This document shows, one piece after another, positions 31,973 to 40,801 of a stretch of 64,000 nt of DNA. The notes below the pieces were generated by a model. That model was not told the DNA's origin and searched no databases. It saw only the letters and a program-made list of their open reading frames with translations. The stretch spans positions 1 through 64,000 of the forward strand of contig JBMOOQ010000017.1 of the NCBI GenBank assembly GCA_049324435.1. Reading direction: 5' to 3'. A program made the position numbers and the translations under genes. The DNA comes from Pseudorhodoplanes sp049324435. GTDB taxonomy: Bacteria > Pseudomonadota > Alphaproteobacteria > Rhizobiales > Xanthobacteraceae. Positions within the stretch are counted from its first letter, which is position 1; the number at the start of each line of letters is the position of its first letter.

Positions 31973-32641
31973 TTGCGTCTCCTCGTAATCGAGGACGATC
32001 CCGACTTGAACCGCCAGCTCGCAACCGCGCTGACCGATGCCGGCTATGTCGTCGATCGCGCGTTCGACGGCGAGGAGGGGCATTATCTCGGCGAGACCGA
32101 GCCTTATGATGCAGTCATCCTCGACATCGGCCTTCCCAAGATGGATGGCATCTCGGTGCTGGAGGCCTGGCGGCGTGCCGGCCGCGCCATGCCGGTTCTG
32201 ATGCTGACCGCGCGCGACCGCTGGAGCGACAAGGTTCAGGGTTTCGATGCCGGTGCGGACGACTACGTGCCGAAGCCGTTCCATATGGAAGAGGTTCTGG
32301 CACGGGTCCGCGCGCTGCTGCGCCGGTCGGTCGGCCATGCCAAGAGCGAATTCAATTGCGGGCCGGTGCGGCTCGACACGCGGACCGGCCGGGTCAGCGT
32401 TGACGGCAATCCGGTGCGGCTGACCAGCCACGAATACCGGCTTCTGTCTTACCTCATGCATCACACCGGGCGCGTGGTGTCTCGCACCGAGCTGGTCGAA
32501 CATCTCTACGATCAGGATTTTGACCGCGATTCCAACACGATCGAGGTGTTCGTCGGCCGTATCCGCAAGAAGCTCGGTATCGACGTGATCCAGACCGTGC
32601 GCGGGCTCGGTTATCTCCTGACACCGCCCGATGCGCGCTGA
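31973..32641 (+). CDS. OmpR-family response regulator
   Basis: 222 residues. Receiver domain with acidic pair EDD at residues 7-9, phospho-acceptor Asp in VILDIGLPKMD (about 51) and Lys in YVPKPF; the C-terminal winged helix has LTSHEYRLLSYLMHHTGRVV and NTIEVFVGRIRKKLG. The start is TTG 31973 (TTGCGTCTCCTC), preceded by GGAGGG, because MRLLVIEDD is the natural start of the domain; the frame is open further up but overlaps the PepSY gene. It is in an operon with the next kinase. Confidence 0.9.
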   Translation: MRLLVIEDDPDLNRQLATALTDAGYVVDRAFDGEEGHYLGETEPYDAVILDIGLPKMDGISVLEAWRRAGRAMPVLMLTARDRWSDKVQGFDAGADDYVPKPFHMEEVLARVRALLRRSVGHAKSEFNCGPVRLDTRTGRVSVDGNPVRLTSHEYRLLSYLMHHTGRVVSRTELVEHLYDQDFDRDSNTIEVFVGRIRKKLGIDVIQTVRGLGYLLTPPDAR

Positions 32642-32687
32642 TCGCGATGCGCGGTCCCAGACCGGACGGTGAGGAGCTCGCCGGCTG

Positions 32688-34055
32688 ATGCGCGCAAACT
32701 CTCTGGCATTACGGCTCTTTCTGTGGGCCGCAGGCTGGACGATTGCAATCGTGCTGATCACCGGAATTGTGCTGTCGTCGCTCTATCGGGGTGCGGTGGA
32801 GCGCGCATTCGACGGACGCCTTCAGGTCTATCTGCGTACCCTTGTGGCCGACCTTGCAGCGCCTGAAATTCCCGACGACAAGCTTGCCCAAGGCGTGAGC
32901 GAACCCTTGTTCGAACTGCCTTTGTCCGGCTGGTATTGGCAGGTCACAAAACTCGACAGCGCCAAACCGGAAGTTCATGCGTCGCGCTCGCTCTGGGATG
33001 GCGGCTTGCCGCGGCTGCCGGTGACGAGCCAGGCCGCTGCGGTGGGGGTGCGGTCCGGTTATGTCAACGGACCGGAAGATCAGAAACTGCGTCTGGTCGA
33101 ACGCAACGTCGATCTGGGCGAAGAAGGCAGTTATCTTGTCGCGGTCGCTGGCGATGCCGCCGAAATCGAGGACGATATCCGCAGCTTCAATCGTGCGTTG
33201 CTGATCACCTTTTGTGCGCTGGCGCTCGTGTTGCTGCTGACGACGGCGCTTCAGGTGATTTTCGGGCTCGCGCCACTGAAGCGGATTTCGCAGCAGCTCG
33301 CTGCAATCCGCTCCGGAGAGGCCGAGCGGCTGGAAGGCAATTTTCCGGTCGAAATCGCGCCGCTGGCGCGCGAGGCCAATGCGCTGCTCGATGCCAACCG
33401 GGAAATCGTCGAGCGCGCACGTACCCATGTCGGCAACCTCGCGCATGCACTGAAGACGCCGCTCTCCGTCATCATGAACGAAGCCTCGGCGCATGCCGAC
33501 GATACAATCTCGCAGAAGGTCCGCGAGCAGACCGACATCATGCGCGACCAGATCGCGCGTCATTTGGAACGCGCACGCATGGCCGCGCGCCTGACCGTTC
33601 TCGGCACCGTGACCGATGTCGCGCCGGTGGTGCAGTCCATCGCGCGCAGCATGGAAAAAATCCATCGCAGCAAGGATCTGCGGCTGCGGGTCGATGCGCC
33701 GGAGGACGCGCAATTTCGCGGCGAGCGTCAGGATCTGGAAGAGATGGTCGGCAATCTGGTCGACAATGCCTGCAAATGGGCGCAGTCGCGGGTGTCAATC
33801 GAGGTGCTGAAGGAGCGCGCCGATGAGGATCGGCAGGTGGTCCGCATCATTGTCGATGACGACGGTCCGGGGCTCACGCCCGCCGAGCGCGAACAGGTGG
33901 CGCGGCGCGGCCGGAGGCTGGACGAAACCAAGCCCGGCTCCGGCCTCGGTCTGTCCATCGTAGTCGAACTTGCCGGCCTCTACGGCGGAAGTTTCACGCT
34001 CGGCACCGCTCCGCTCGGCGGTTTGCGCGCGGAGCTGGTGCTGCCGGCGGCATAG
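32688..34055 (+). CDS. PhoQ-like sensor histidine kinase
   Basis: 455 residues. One helix near 10-32, a periplasmic sensor of about 130 residues, a second helix near 168-190 (LITFCALALVLLLTTALQVI), HAMP-like linker, H-box NLAHALKTPLSV with phospho-acceptor His near 250, N-box NLVDNACKWAQ, and G-boxes IIVDDDGPGLTP and GSGLGLSIVVELAG. It is partner of the response regulator 46 bases upstream. The HALKTPL box is typical of PhoQ-type kinases. The signal is unknown. Confidence 0.92.
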   Translation: MRANSLALRLFLWAAGWTIAIVLITGIVLSSLYRGAVERAFDGRLQVYLRTLVADLAAPEIPDDKLAQGVSEPLFELPLSGWYWQVTKLDSAKPEVHASRSLWDGGLPRLPVTSQAAAVGVRSGYVNGPEDQKLRLVERNVDLGEEGSYLVAVAGDAAEIEDDIRSFNRALLITFCALALVLLLTTALQVIFGLAPLKRISQQLAAIRSGEAERLEGNFPVEIAPLAREANALLDANREIVERARTHVGNLAHALKTPLSVIMNEASAHADDTISQKVREQTDIMRDQIARHLERARMAARLTVLGTVTDVAPVVQSIARSMEKIHRSKDLRLRVDAPEDAQFRGERQDLEEMVGNLVDNACKWAQSRVSIEVLKERADEDRQVVRIIVDDDGPGLTPAEREQVARRGRRLDETKPGSGLGLSIVVELAGLYGGSFTLGTAPLGGLRAELVLPAA

Positions 34056-34237
34056 GTCAGGGCGATGACTCTGGCGAGACCGAAATGTAAGATGCGCCGC
34101 AGATTCTTTACGTTTTGGTGTCTATATCGTCGGCCGGACGAATGCGGTCGCGGCCCAGCAAATGCCGCATTCCCTGTTGTTTAGTAAATGCCGGCCGCGG
34201 CCTTGCTGCGGCATCGGGGGGTAGCACCGGAGGGGGC

Positions 34238-34717
34238 ATGCGTTCGATCGGAATTGTCTTGGCAGCGGCGGCCTTTGTGGCTGGATGCGCCGGCGATCCC
34301 GCCACTGGAACCGGGCCGCGGGAGAATACCGGAACCCTGGTCGGTGCCCTGGCGGGTGCTGCGATCGGCTCGCAGTTCGGGGGGGGCGGGACCGGCGAGC
34401 GTATCGCTGCCAGTGTCGCAGGTGCTGCCATCGGCGGGTTGATCGGCAACCGGATCGGCGCGGCGATGGACGACGAGGACAAGCGGCGCGCTTATGTCGC
34501 GCAGGTGGAGGCGCTGGATCGCGGCGCGTCCGGAGCGCCGGTCGGCTGGGAAAATCCGGATTCCGGGCGCCGGGGCACGATCGTGCCAGGTCCGCAATAT
34601 GACCGGCGCGGCATGCAATGCCGCAGTTTCACGCACACGATCTACATCGATGGCCGCCCCCAGGTGGCACGCGGCGACGCTTGCCGCAATCCCGATGGAA
34701 CCTGGACGCTGGTCTGA
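34238..34717 (+). CDS. Glycine-zipper outer-membrane lipoprotein
   Basis: 159 residues. Lipoprotein signal peptide with lipobox FVAGC (Cys about 20), then a glycine-zipper 2TM segment (TLVGALAGAAIGSQFGGGGT, then GAAIGGLIGNRIGAAMDD) as in the rickettsial 17 kDa antigen family, and a C-terminal domain with MQCRSFTHTIYIDGRPQ. ATG 34238 has CGGAGGGGG upstream. It probably helps outer-membrane integrity. Confidence 0.85.
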   Translation: MRSIGIVLAAAAFVAGCAGDPATGTGPRENTGTLVGALAGAAIGSQFGGGGTGERIAASVAGAAIGGLIGNRIGAAMDDEDKRRAYVAQVEALDRGASGAPVGWENPDSGRRGTIVPGPQYDRRGMQCRSFTHTIYIDGRPQVARGDACRNPDGTWTLV

Positions 34718-34796
34718 TATCAGCCAGAGCGCACACCGCTTTTTAACGCCGCCGCGCTATGCGTAGGCTTCCAATTTGACGTGGCGAGTGGTGTGT

Positions 34797-36200
34797 ATGG
34801 CCGACGGGGCTCTCGTCGAGCGGTTGCGGCAATATCTCAGGAGTTTGAGCCCTGAGGCGCGCGCGCTTTTGATGACGGAGCTCGAGCGTGCGGTATTGCG
34901 CGGCGAGGACGTTTCGGGCGCAGAGCTCGTTCTGCAGGAATTGCGCCGCGATGCCCGTGAAAGCGCCCGGCCAAAACGGCCCGGCAATCTGGCGCGACTG
35001 TTCTTTCAACCGCTCGAACCGGTTCTGGTCGATGACACTGCGACTCACAGCCATCCCGGCCGAATTGCGCGCGTCGTCCTGGAACCCGTCTGGGAGTGGA
35101 TCTGCCGCGACCTGATGCCGGGTGAAGCCAAAGCTGTGACCGATCAGGTTGCGCGGGCCCTGGACGATGGCGATGCCGAACGCGCCGATGAACTCGCGAG
35201 CGGCTTTCAGGATCGTGCTGCGGTGCGGATCGAGGAGGCGCTCGCCGCCGCGAAATCAGATGACAAGGCGCGCCGGCGGCTGGCCGGCCAGATCGGGACC
35301 CCGCGCGCATTGCAGGACGCGGCTGCGATCCTGACTGTCATCAAGGCGCGGCGCACGCTCGCAGCCTTCGGCACACAATTGCCGAACCACATCAAGAGCC
35401 TCGACGACAGCAACATCGCGTCCGTGAAGGCGATGATCGACTCGCTGGTGGCCAGAGAGCCGGCGCTGTTCGTCTATGTGCTCGTGATCACCATGAGCCG
35501 GCTGGGAGCGCCATGGCAATTGATCCGGCTCGCCACCCGGGCGGCCAATAGCGACAATGCCAGCCGGATTTCCGAAACGCCTTACGCCATCACGGTCGAT
35601 ATCGTGCTGGCCGAAATCCAGCGGCTGATCAATGAGCTCAAGTCGGAATTGCGATCCGGGCGTGGTGTCGGCATCGGCGCGCTGCTGAAAAGCATTCACG
35701 ATGCCGCGCGCGGCATCCGTTCTGAGATCAATTTCTCCTATGAGTCGCCGTGGGCACGCGGCCTCGCCGCGCTTCGCACCCAGGTGTCCGACCTGCTGAA
35801 GGGCGAGATTGAGACGCTGCCGGGCCGCGTCCGCCGGCTGCTGCGGCCTCGCCCGATCAAGGAGATTGCGCCCAATTCCACGCTCGACGAGGCCGATGTG
35901 GCCGAAACCGAAGCGCAGATCGAGTTCGTCAATACCTGCCGGGTCTATGCGGGCGAACTGGCGTTGAGCGAACTGACCACACGGACGTGGTCGGATCTCG
36001 AGCAATATCTCGACCCGGCGACGGCGTCCCTGGTCGAAAATCTGCGCGTGGCGGGCGATTCCGACCGCACGTTCCGGCAATCCCAGCTCGATGCCGCGGT
36101 GCGGTTCTGCCGCAAGGTGTTCGGCGAGGATTATGCCGCGATGATGCTCAAGGCCCGCGATATTGCGGCCGCGGCGGAGCGCAAGTCGGCGAAGGCCTGA
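34797..36200 (+). CDS. Conserved hypothetical helical protein
   Basis: 467 residues, no signal peptide or membrane helix apart from one moderately hydrophobic stretch (ALFVYVLVITMSRLGAPWQL). Almost entirely helical, rich in Arg, Ala and Glu. I do not recognise a domain. ATG 34797 is chosen (MADGALVERLRQYLRSL); the frame is open from 34776. It is monocistronic between a lipoprotein gene and ccmI. The length and regular composition show that it is a genuine gene. Confidence 0.8.
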   Translation: MADGALVERLRQYLRSLSPEARALLMTELERAVLRGEDVSGAELVLQELRRDARESARPKRPGNLARLFFQPLEPVLVDDTATHSHPGRIARVVLEPVWEWICRDLMPGEAKAVTDQVARALDDGDAERADELASGFQDRAAVRIEEALAAAKSDDKARRRLAGQIGTPRALQDAAAILTVIKARRTLAAFGTQLPNHIKSLDDSNIASVKAMIDSLVAREPALFVYVLVITMSRLGAPWQLIRLATRAANSDNASRISETPYAITVDIVLAEIQRLINELKSELRSGRGVGIGALLKSIHDAARGIRSEINFSYESPWARGLAALRTQVSDLLKGEIETLPGRVRRLLRPRPIKEIAPNSTLDEADVAETEAQIEFVNTCRVYAGELALSELTTRTWSDLEQYLDPATASLVENLRVAGDSDRTFRQSQLDAAVRFCRKVFGEDYAAMMLKARDIAAAAERKSAKA

Positions 36201-36302
36201 ACCGCGGCCCCCGGAGCTGGCGGCATCGCGGCCAGACTGGAGTGTCTGAGGCGCCTCAATCGGGACGTAGCGTCCGCTATAATCCCGGCAGACCCGTGCG
36301 AC

Positions 36303-36320
36303 ACCGATCACCTGATCGGT
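36303..36320. promoter_or_regulatory. Perfect palindrome upstream of ccmI
   Basis: ACCGATCA-CC-TGATCGGT, an eight-base inverted repeat with two-base gap, followed by ATTTTG. It lies 40 bases before the ccmI ATG. TATAAT at 36278-36283 upstream could be a -10 box, though no good -35 is seen. It may be an operator or a weak terminator of the preceding gene. Confidence 0.4.
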
Positions 36321-36359
36321 ATTTTGTGCGCCGCCCGCGGGTGATGTAAACCGGCCCGC

Positions 36360-37517
36360 ATGAGCCTGTACCTGATCCTGGCCCTGATGACCGCGGCGGC
36401 GATTTTCGCCGTGCTCTGGCCGTTGTCGCGCCATCCGAGGGAGGAGGCGGGCGCGGGGCACGATGTCGCGGTCTATCGCGATCAGCTCGACGAGATCGAG
36501 CGTGACCGCAAGGCCGGGCTGATCGCGGACAGTGAGGCGGATGCGGCGCGGATCGAAATCTCGCGGCGTTTGCTGGCGGCGGCGGACATCGCCGGAACGC
36601 CGCCGGCCGCAATGGGATCGGCTTCGCCGCTCTGGCGGCGGCGGGCTGCTGCCCTGATCGCGCTGATCCTGCTGCCGGCATTGGCCGGTACACTCTATAT
36701 TCGGTTGGGCTCGCCGCAGCTGCCGGGCGCGCCGCTCGCCGGGCGGATGGATGCGCCGCTGCAGAACCGTTCGATCGACAGTCTGGTCGCGCAGGTCGAG
36801 GCGCATCTGGAAAAAAATCCTGACGACGGCCAGGGGTGGCAGGTGGTGGCGCCGGTCTATATGCGGATGGGCCGCTTCAACGATGCGGTTCGCGCAAGAG
36901 CGCAAGTGATCCGTCTGCTCGGTTCCACGGCGGAGCGGGAGGCCGATCTCGGCGAAGCGCAGGTAGCGGCCGCGAATGGTGTCGTCACCGCGGATGCCAA
37001 GGCGACCTTCGAGCGTGCGCTGAGGGCGGATGCCGGCAACGTGAAGGCGCAGTATTTCTCCGGGCTCGCCGCCGAGCAGGATGGCAAGCCGCAGGAGGCA
37101 GCGCGAATCTGGCGCGCAATGCTTGCGGCGGCGCCGGCCAATGCGCCGTTCCGGCCATTGATTCGACAGTCGCTCGCGCGCGTGGAACCCAATGCGCGGG
37201 CGGAGACCGCGCGGGCTGTCGAACCGAAAGCGGCCCAGCCCGGACCAACGCAGGAGGATATGGCGGCCGCCCAGCAGCTGACGCCGGAACAGCGCCAGGA
37301 GATGATCCGCGGCATGGTGGACCGGCTGGCCGAGCGGTTGAAGACGGATTCGTCCGATTTCGAGGGCTGGTTGCGGCTGGTGCGCGCCTATGCCGTGATG
37401 GGCGACAAGGAGAAGGCGCGGGACGCCTTCAACAGCGCCCGCAACACCATCGGCGACGACGCCGAAAAGAAGAAGCGGCTCGACGATCTGGCCAAACAGG
37501 TCGGCCTGGAAGGATGA
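36360..37517 (+). CDS. ccmI: Cytochrome c biogenesis protein CcmI
   Basis: 385 residues. Apocytochrome chaperone of the system I maturation pathway. The N-terminal helix (LILALMTAAAIFAVLWPL), a cytoplasmic loop with YRDQLDEIERDRKAGLI, a second helix near 90-110, then a large periplasmic TPR region (VEAHLEKNPDDGQGWQVVAP; RLKTDSSDFEGWLRLVRAYA). First gene of a ccmI-ccmE-ccmF-ccmH operon (cycHJKL in rhizobial naming), with ccmE 12 bases downstream. Confidence 0.95.
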   Translation: MSLYLILALMTAAAIFAVLWPLSRHPREEAGAGHDVAVYRDQLDEIERDRKAGLIADSEADAARIEISRRLLAAADIAGTPPAAMGSASPLWRRRAAALIALILLPALAGTLYIRLGSPQLPGAPLAGRMDAPLQNRSIDSLVAQVEAHLEKNPDDGQGWQVVAPVYMRMGRFNDAVRARAQVIRLLGSTAEREADLGEAQVAAANGVVTADAKATFERALRADAGNVKAQYFSGLAAEQDGKPQEAARIWRAMLAAAPANAPFRPLIRQSLARVEPNARAETARAVEPKAAQPGPTQEDMAAAQQLTPEQRQEMIRGMVDRLAERLKTDSSDFEGWLRLVRAYAVMGDKEKARDAFNSARNTIGDDAEKKKRLDDLAKQVGLEG

Positions 37518-37529
37518 GGTGAAACGGCG

Positions 37530-37991
37530 ATGACGCGCAAACAGCGGCGTCTGGTATTGATCGGAGCGGGCGCCGTGGTGCTCGCGGTCGCAGCTGCGCT
37601 CGTGCTGACGGCGCTGCGCGATTCCATCGTGTTCTTCAACTCGCCGACCGATGTCGTCGAAAAGAAGGTGCAGGCCGGCACCCGCATCCGGCTCGGCGGG
37701 CTTGTGCAGCCCGGTACGGTGGTGCGCAAGGACGTGGACGCGACCTTCGATGTGACCGACGGCAAGAACGTGGTGCGCGTGACGTATCGCGGCATCCTGC
37801 CCGATCTGTTCCGCGAAGGGCAGGGCGTGGTCGCGGAAGGCACGCTGATCGATGCAACCTCATTCCGCGCCGACAGCGTGCTCGCCAAACACGACGAGAA
37901 TTACATGCCGAAAGAAGTGGCCGATGCGCTGAAGAAGCAGGGTCACTGGAAGGACGATTACGGCAAGAAACCGGGCGGGGCGAAACAATGA
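37530..37991 (+). CDS. ccmE: Haem chaperone CcmE
   Basis: 153 residues. Periplasmic, membrane-anchored carrier that binds haem covalently through a His. The N-terminal anchor is RRLVLIGAGAVVLAVAAALV; the beta-barrel OB fold follows; the haem-binding motif is LAKHDENYMP with H121 and Y125. Its stop overlaps the ccmF start (ATGA). Confidence 0.97.
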   Translation: MTRKQRRLVLIGAGAVVLAVAAALVLTALRDSIVFFNSPTDVVEKKVQAGTRIRLGGLVQPGTVVRKDVDATFDVTDGKNVVRVTYRGILPDLFREGQGVVAEGTLIDATSFRADSVLAKHDENYMPKEVADALKKQGHWKDDYGKKPGGAKQ

Positions 37992-39967
37992 TTGCCGAGG
38001 TCGGGCATTACGCCCTGGTACTGGCGCTGGCGCTGGCGCTGATCCAGGCGACGCTTCCGATCGCAGGCGCGCGGCTTAACGATCGCCTGCTGATGGGGAT
38101 CGCCGAGCCGGTCGCGGTGGTGCAATTCCTGTTCGTTGCGCTGTCGTTTGCGGCGCTGACCACGCTCTACGTGACGTCCGACTTCTCGGTTCTCAATGTC
38201 TACGAAAACTCGCATTCAGCCAAGCCGCTGCTCTATAAGATCACCGGCGTATGGGGCAATCACGAAGGCTCCATGCTGCTGTGGGTGCTGATTCTCGCGC
38301 TGTTCGGCGCGCTGGTGGCGCTGTTCGGCGGCAACCTGCCGCAGACGCTGCGCGCAAACGTGCTCGGCGTCCAGGCCTGGATCGCCGCGGCCTTTTTCAT
38401 CTTCATTCTCGCCAGCTCGAATCCCTTTACCCGCGTGGCGCGGCCGCCTTTCGAGGGCCGCGACCTCAATCCGGTGTTGCAGGATATCGGGCTCGCGATC
38501 CATCCGCCGCTGCTCTATCTCGGCTATGTCGGCTTCTCGATCTCGTTCTCGTTTGCGGTGGCGGCGCTGATCGAAGGCCGCATCGATGCCGCCTGGGCGC
38601 GATGGGTGCGGCCATGGACGCTGGCCGCATGGTGTTTCCTGACGCTCGGCATTTCGATGGGCTCGTACTGGGCCTATTACGAGCTTGGCTGGGGCGGCTG
38701 GTGGTTCTGGGATCCGGTGGAGAACGCCTCGCTGATGCCCTGGCTTGCCGGCACCGCGCTCCTGCATTCGGCAGTGGTGATGGAAAAGCGCAACGCGCTG
38801 AAGGTCTGGACCATCCTGCTCGCCATCCTCACTTTTTCGCTCTCACTCCTTGGCACCTTCCTTGTCCGCTCCGGCGTGCTGACCTCGGTGCATACTTTTG
38901 CGACCGATCCGACGCGCGGCGTCTTTATCCTGTGCATCCTGGTCTTCTTCATCGGCGGATCGCTCGCGCTCTATGCGTGGCGGGCCTCCGCGCTGAAACA
39001 GGGCGGATTGTTCGCGCCGATTTCGCGCGAAGGCTCGCTCGTTCTCAACAATCTCCTGCTGACCACGGCCTGCGCCACCGTGTTCGTCGGCACGCTCTAT
39101 CCGCTCGCGCTGGAATCGCTCACCGGCGACAAGATTTCCGTCGGCGCGCCGTTCTTCAACGCCACCTTCGGTCCGCTGTTTTTGCCACTGATGATCGCGA
39201 TGCCGTTCGGGCCGCTGCTGGCCTGGAAGCGGGGCGATCTCTATGGCGCTGCGCAACGGCTGACCGCGGCGTTCGTCATCGCACTGGTCGCGATGGGGGC
39301 CACAATTGCGATCACGCAGGGCGGACCGGTCCTCGCGCCGTTCCTGATCGGTGTTGCCTTCTTCGCAATGACCGGTGCGGTGATCGATATTGCCAAGCGC
39401 ATTGCGCTGTTCCGCCAGCCGTTCGGTACGTCTCTGCGGCGGCTGTTCGGATTGCCGCGCTCGGCGCTCGGGACGGCGATCGCGCATTTCGGCCTCGGTG
39501 TGTGCCTTCTTGGCATCGCGTCGGAGGCCTATTACGGCGCCGAGCGCATTCTCTCGATGAAGCCCGGCCAATCGGTCGAGGTGCGCGGCTACGAGCTCAC
39601 CTTCGACAATCTCATCTCGCGCCCCGGTCCGAATTATCGCGAGCTGGTCGCGAAATTCACGGTGAAGTCGGGTGGCGAAACGCTTGGCGTGCTGGAGCCG
39701 TCCAAGCGCACATTTACTGCGCGCAGTTCATCGACCACCGAAGCGGCGCTAATGACGCGGGGCTTCAGCCAAATCTATCTGTCACTTGGCGACGCTGCCG
39801 ACGACGGCTCGATCGCAGTGCGGCTCTATCACAAACCGCTGGTGCTGCTGATCTGGCTCGGCACGGTGGTGATGGTGATCGGCGGGGTGTTCTCGCTCTC
39901 CGACCGGCGGTTGCGGGTCGGGGCGCCGCGCGCGGCGCGAAAGCCGAAGCTGCAGCCGGCGGAGTAG
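37988..39967 (+). CDS. ccmF: Cytochrome c haem lyase CcmF
   Basis: 659 residues, polytopic. Haem-apocytochrome ligation subunit with CcmH and CcmI. The WWD-type motif WGGWWFWDPVENAS lies near residue 235, with conserved His residues in the flanking loops (for example GNHEGSMLLWVL near 95 and IHPPLLYLGYVG near 175). About 15 helices are expected. It starts within the ccmE stop and is followed four bases on by ccmH. Confidence 0.97.
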   Translation: MIAEVGHYALVLALALALIQATLPIAGARLNDRLLMGIAEPVAVVQFLFVALSFAALTTLYVTSDFSVLNVYENSHSAKPLLYKITGVWGNHEGSMLLWVLILALFGALVALFGGNLPQTLRANVLGVQAWIAAAFFIFILASSNPFTRVARPPFEGRDLNPVLQDIGLAIHPPLLYLGYVGFSISFSFAVAALIEGRIDAAWARWVRPWTLAAWCFLTLGISMGSYWAYYELGWGGWWFWDPVENASLMPWLAGTALLHSAVVMEKRNALKVWTILLAILTFSLSLLGTFLVRSGVLTSVHTFATDPTRGVFILCILVFFIGGSLALYAWRASALKQGGLFAPISREGSLVLNNLLLTTACATVFVGTLYPLALESLTGDKISVGAPFFNATFGPLFLPLMIAMPFGPLLAWKRGDLYGAAQRLTAAFVIALVAMGATIAITQGGPVLAPFLIGVAFFAMTGAVIDIAKRIALFRQPFGTSLRRLFGLPRSALGTAIAHFGLGVCLLGIASEAYYGAERILSMKPGQSVEVRGYELTFDNLISRPGPNYRELVAKFTVKSGGETLGVLEPSKRTFTARSSSTTEAALMTRGFSQIYLSLGDAADDGSIAVRLYHKPLVLLIWLGTVVMVIGGVFSLSDRRLRVGAPRAARKPKLQPAE

Positions 39968-39971
39968 GGCG

Positions 39972-40472
39972 ATGCATGCACGAGGCCTTGCGCTCGGTTT
40001 CGCGCTTGCGATCATCACAGCGCTGCACGCGCTGCCGGCTCATGCTGTGCAGCCTGACGAAATTCTTCCCGATGCGAAGCTGGAAGAACGCGCGCGCAAC
40101 CTGTCGCGCGAGCTGCGGTGCATGGTGTGCCAGAACCAGTCGATCGACGATTCCGATGCGCCGCTGGCGCGTGACCTGCGGCTTCTTGTCCGCGAGCGTC
40201 TGAAGGCCGGCGACAGCGACAAGCAGGTATTGGATTTCCTCACCGCGCGCTACGGCGATTTCGTGCTGCTCAATCCGCCGATGAATGCGAAGACGCTGCT
40301 GCTGTGGGTGCTGCCGGCCGGATTGCTGATCGTCGGCGGCATCGTGGTGGTGCTGGCGATACGGCGGCGCAGCGAAACCGCAACAGGTTCCGCGCCGGTC
40401 GCCGCCTTGACTGCGGAGGAAGAGCGTAGAATCGCCGCTCTGCTCGACAGCGATCCGCGAACGAAAGCATAG
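39972..40472 (+). CDS. ccmH: CcmH thiol oxidoreductase
   Basis: 166 residues. Keeps apocytochrome haem-binding cysteines reduced. Signal peptide (LALGFALAIITALHALPAHA), then redox motif LRCMVCQNQS with C50 and C53, a three-helix bundle, and a C-terminal membrane anchor (LLLWVLPAGLLIVGGIVVVL). Last gene of the ccm operon. Confidence 0.96.
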   Translation: MHARGLALGFALAIITALHALPAHAVQPDEILPDAKLEERARNLSRELRCMVCQNQSIDDSDAPLARDLRLLVRERLKAGDSDKQVLDFLTARYGDFVLLNPPMNAKTLLLWVLPAGLLIVGGIVVVLAIRRRSETATGSAPVAALTAEEERRIAALLDSDPRTKA

Positions 40473-40801
40473 TGCGCGCTGCAACGGGGCAAGGCTACAG
40501 AGTCCGGATTTCTTCCGGCAGATGATGGCGTGAGTCGCGGCCGAAGCGACGGATTCGGCACGCGTTTTCCAATGGGCACGCAATTGTGTGACGTGCCACT
40601 GGTGTTCGGCGCGGCCAAAATCGCCGTAAGGCATTGAATATCAATACATTATCGTCACTTCGGCCATTACCAAAGTTTAATCCCCCCGACAGGTGACTGT
40701 AAGGCGCGCCCCCCCATCTTCATTCTCGGACGGCGCCGGGGATCATCCCAAGCGAGGCCTCCCCGGCTCGTAGCGAAATTCAAGACGATGGAGTGAACCT
40801 C
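40473..40801. other. Intergenic region between ccmH and the Do protease gene
   Basis: No gene is seen. An AT-richer block at 40627-40680 holds the palindrome ATTGA-ATA-TCAAT (40633-40645), a likely promoter or operator area. An eight-base inverted pair GCCGGGGA / TCCCCGGC (40735-40742 and 40760-40767) could form a stem in the leader 35 bases before the start codon. Confidence 0.5.

Noticed and set aside
40473..40801. RNA gene or tRNA in the ccmH-degP gap
   Set aside because: No tRNA T-loop or acceptor pairing was found; only short palindromes are present.
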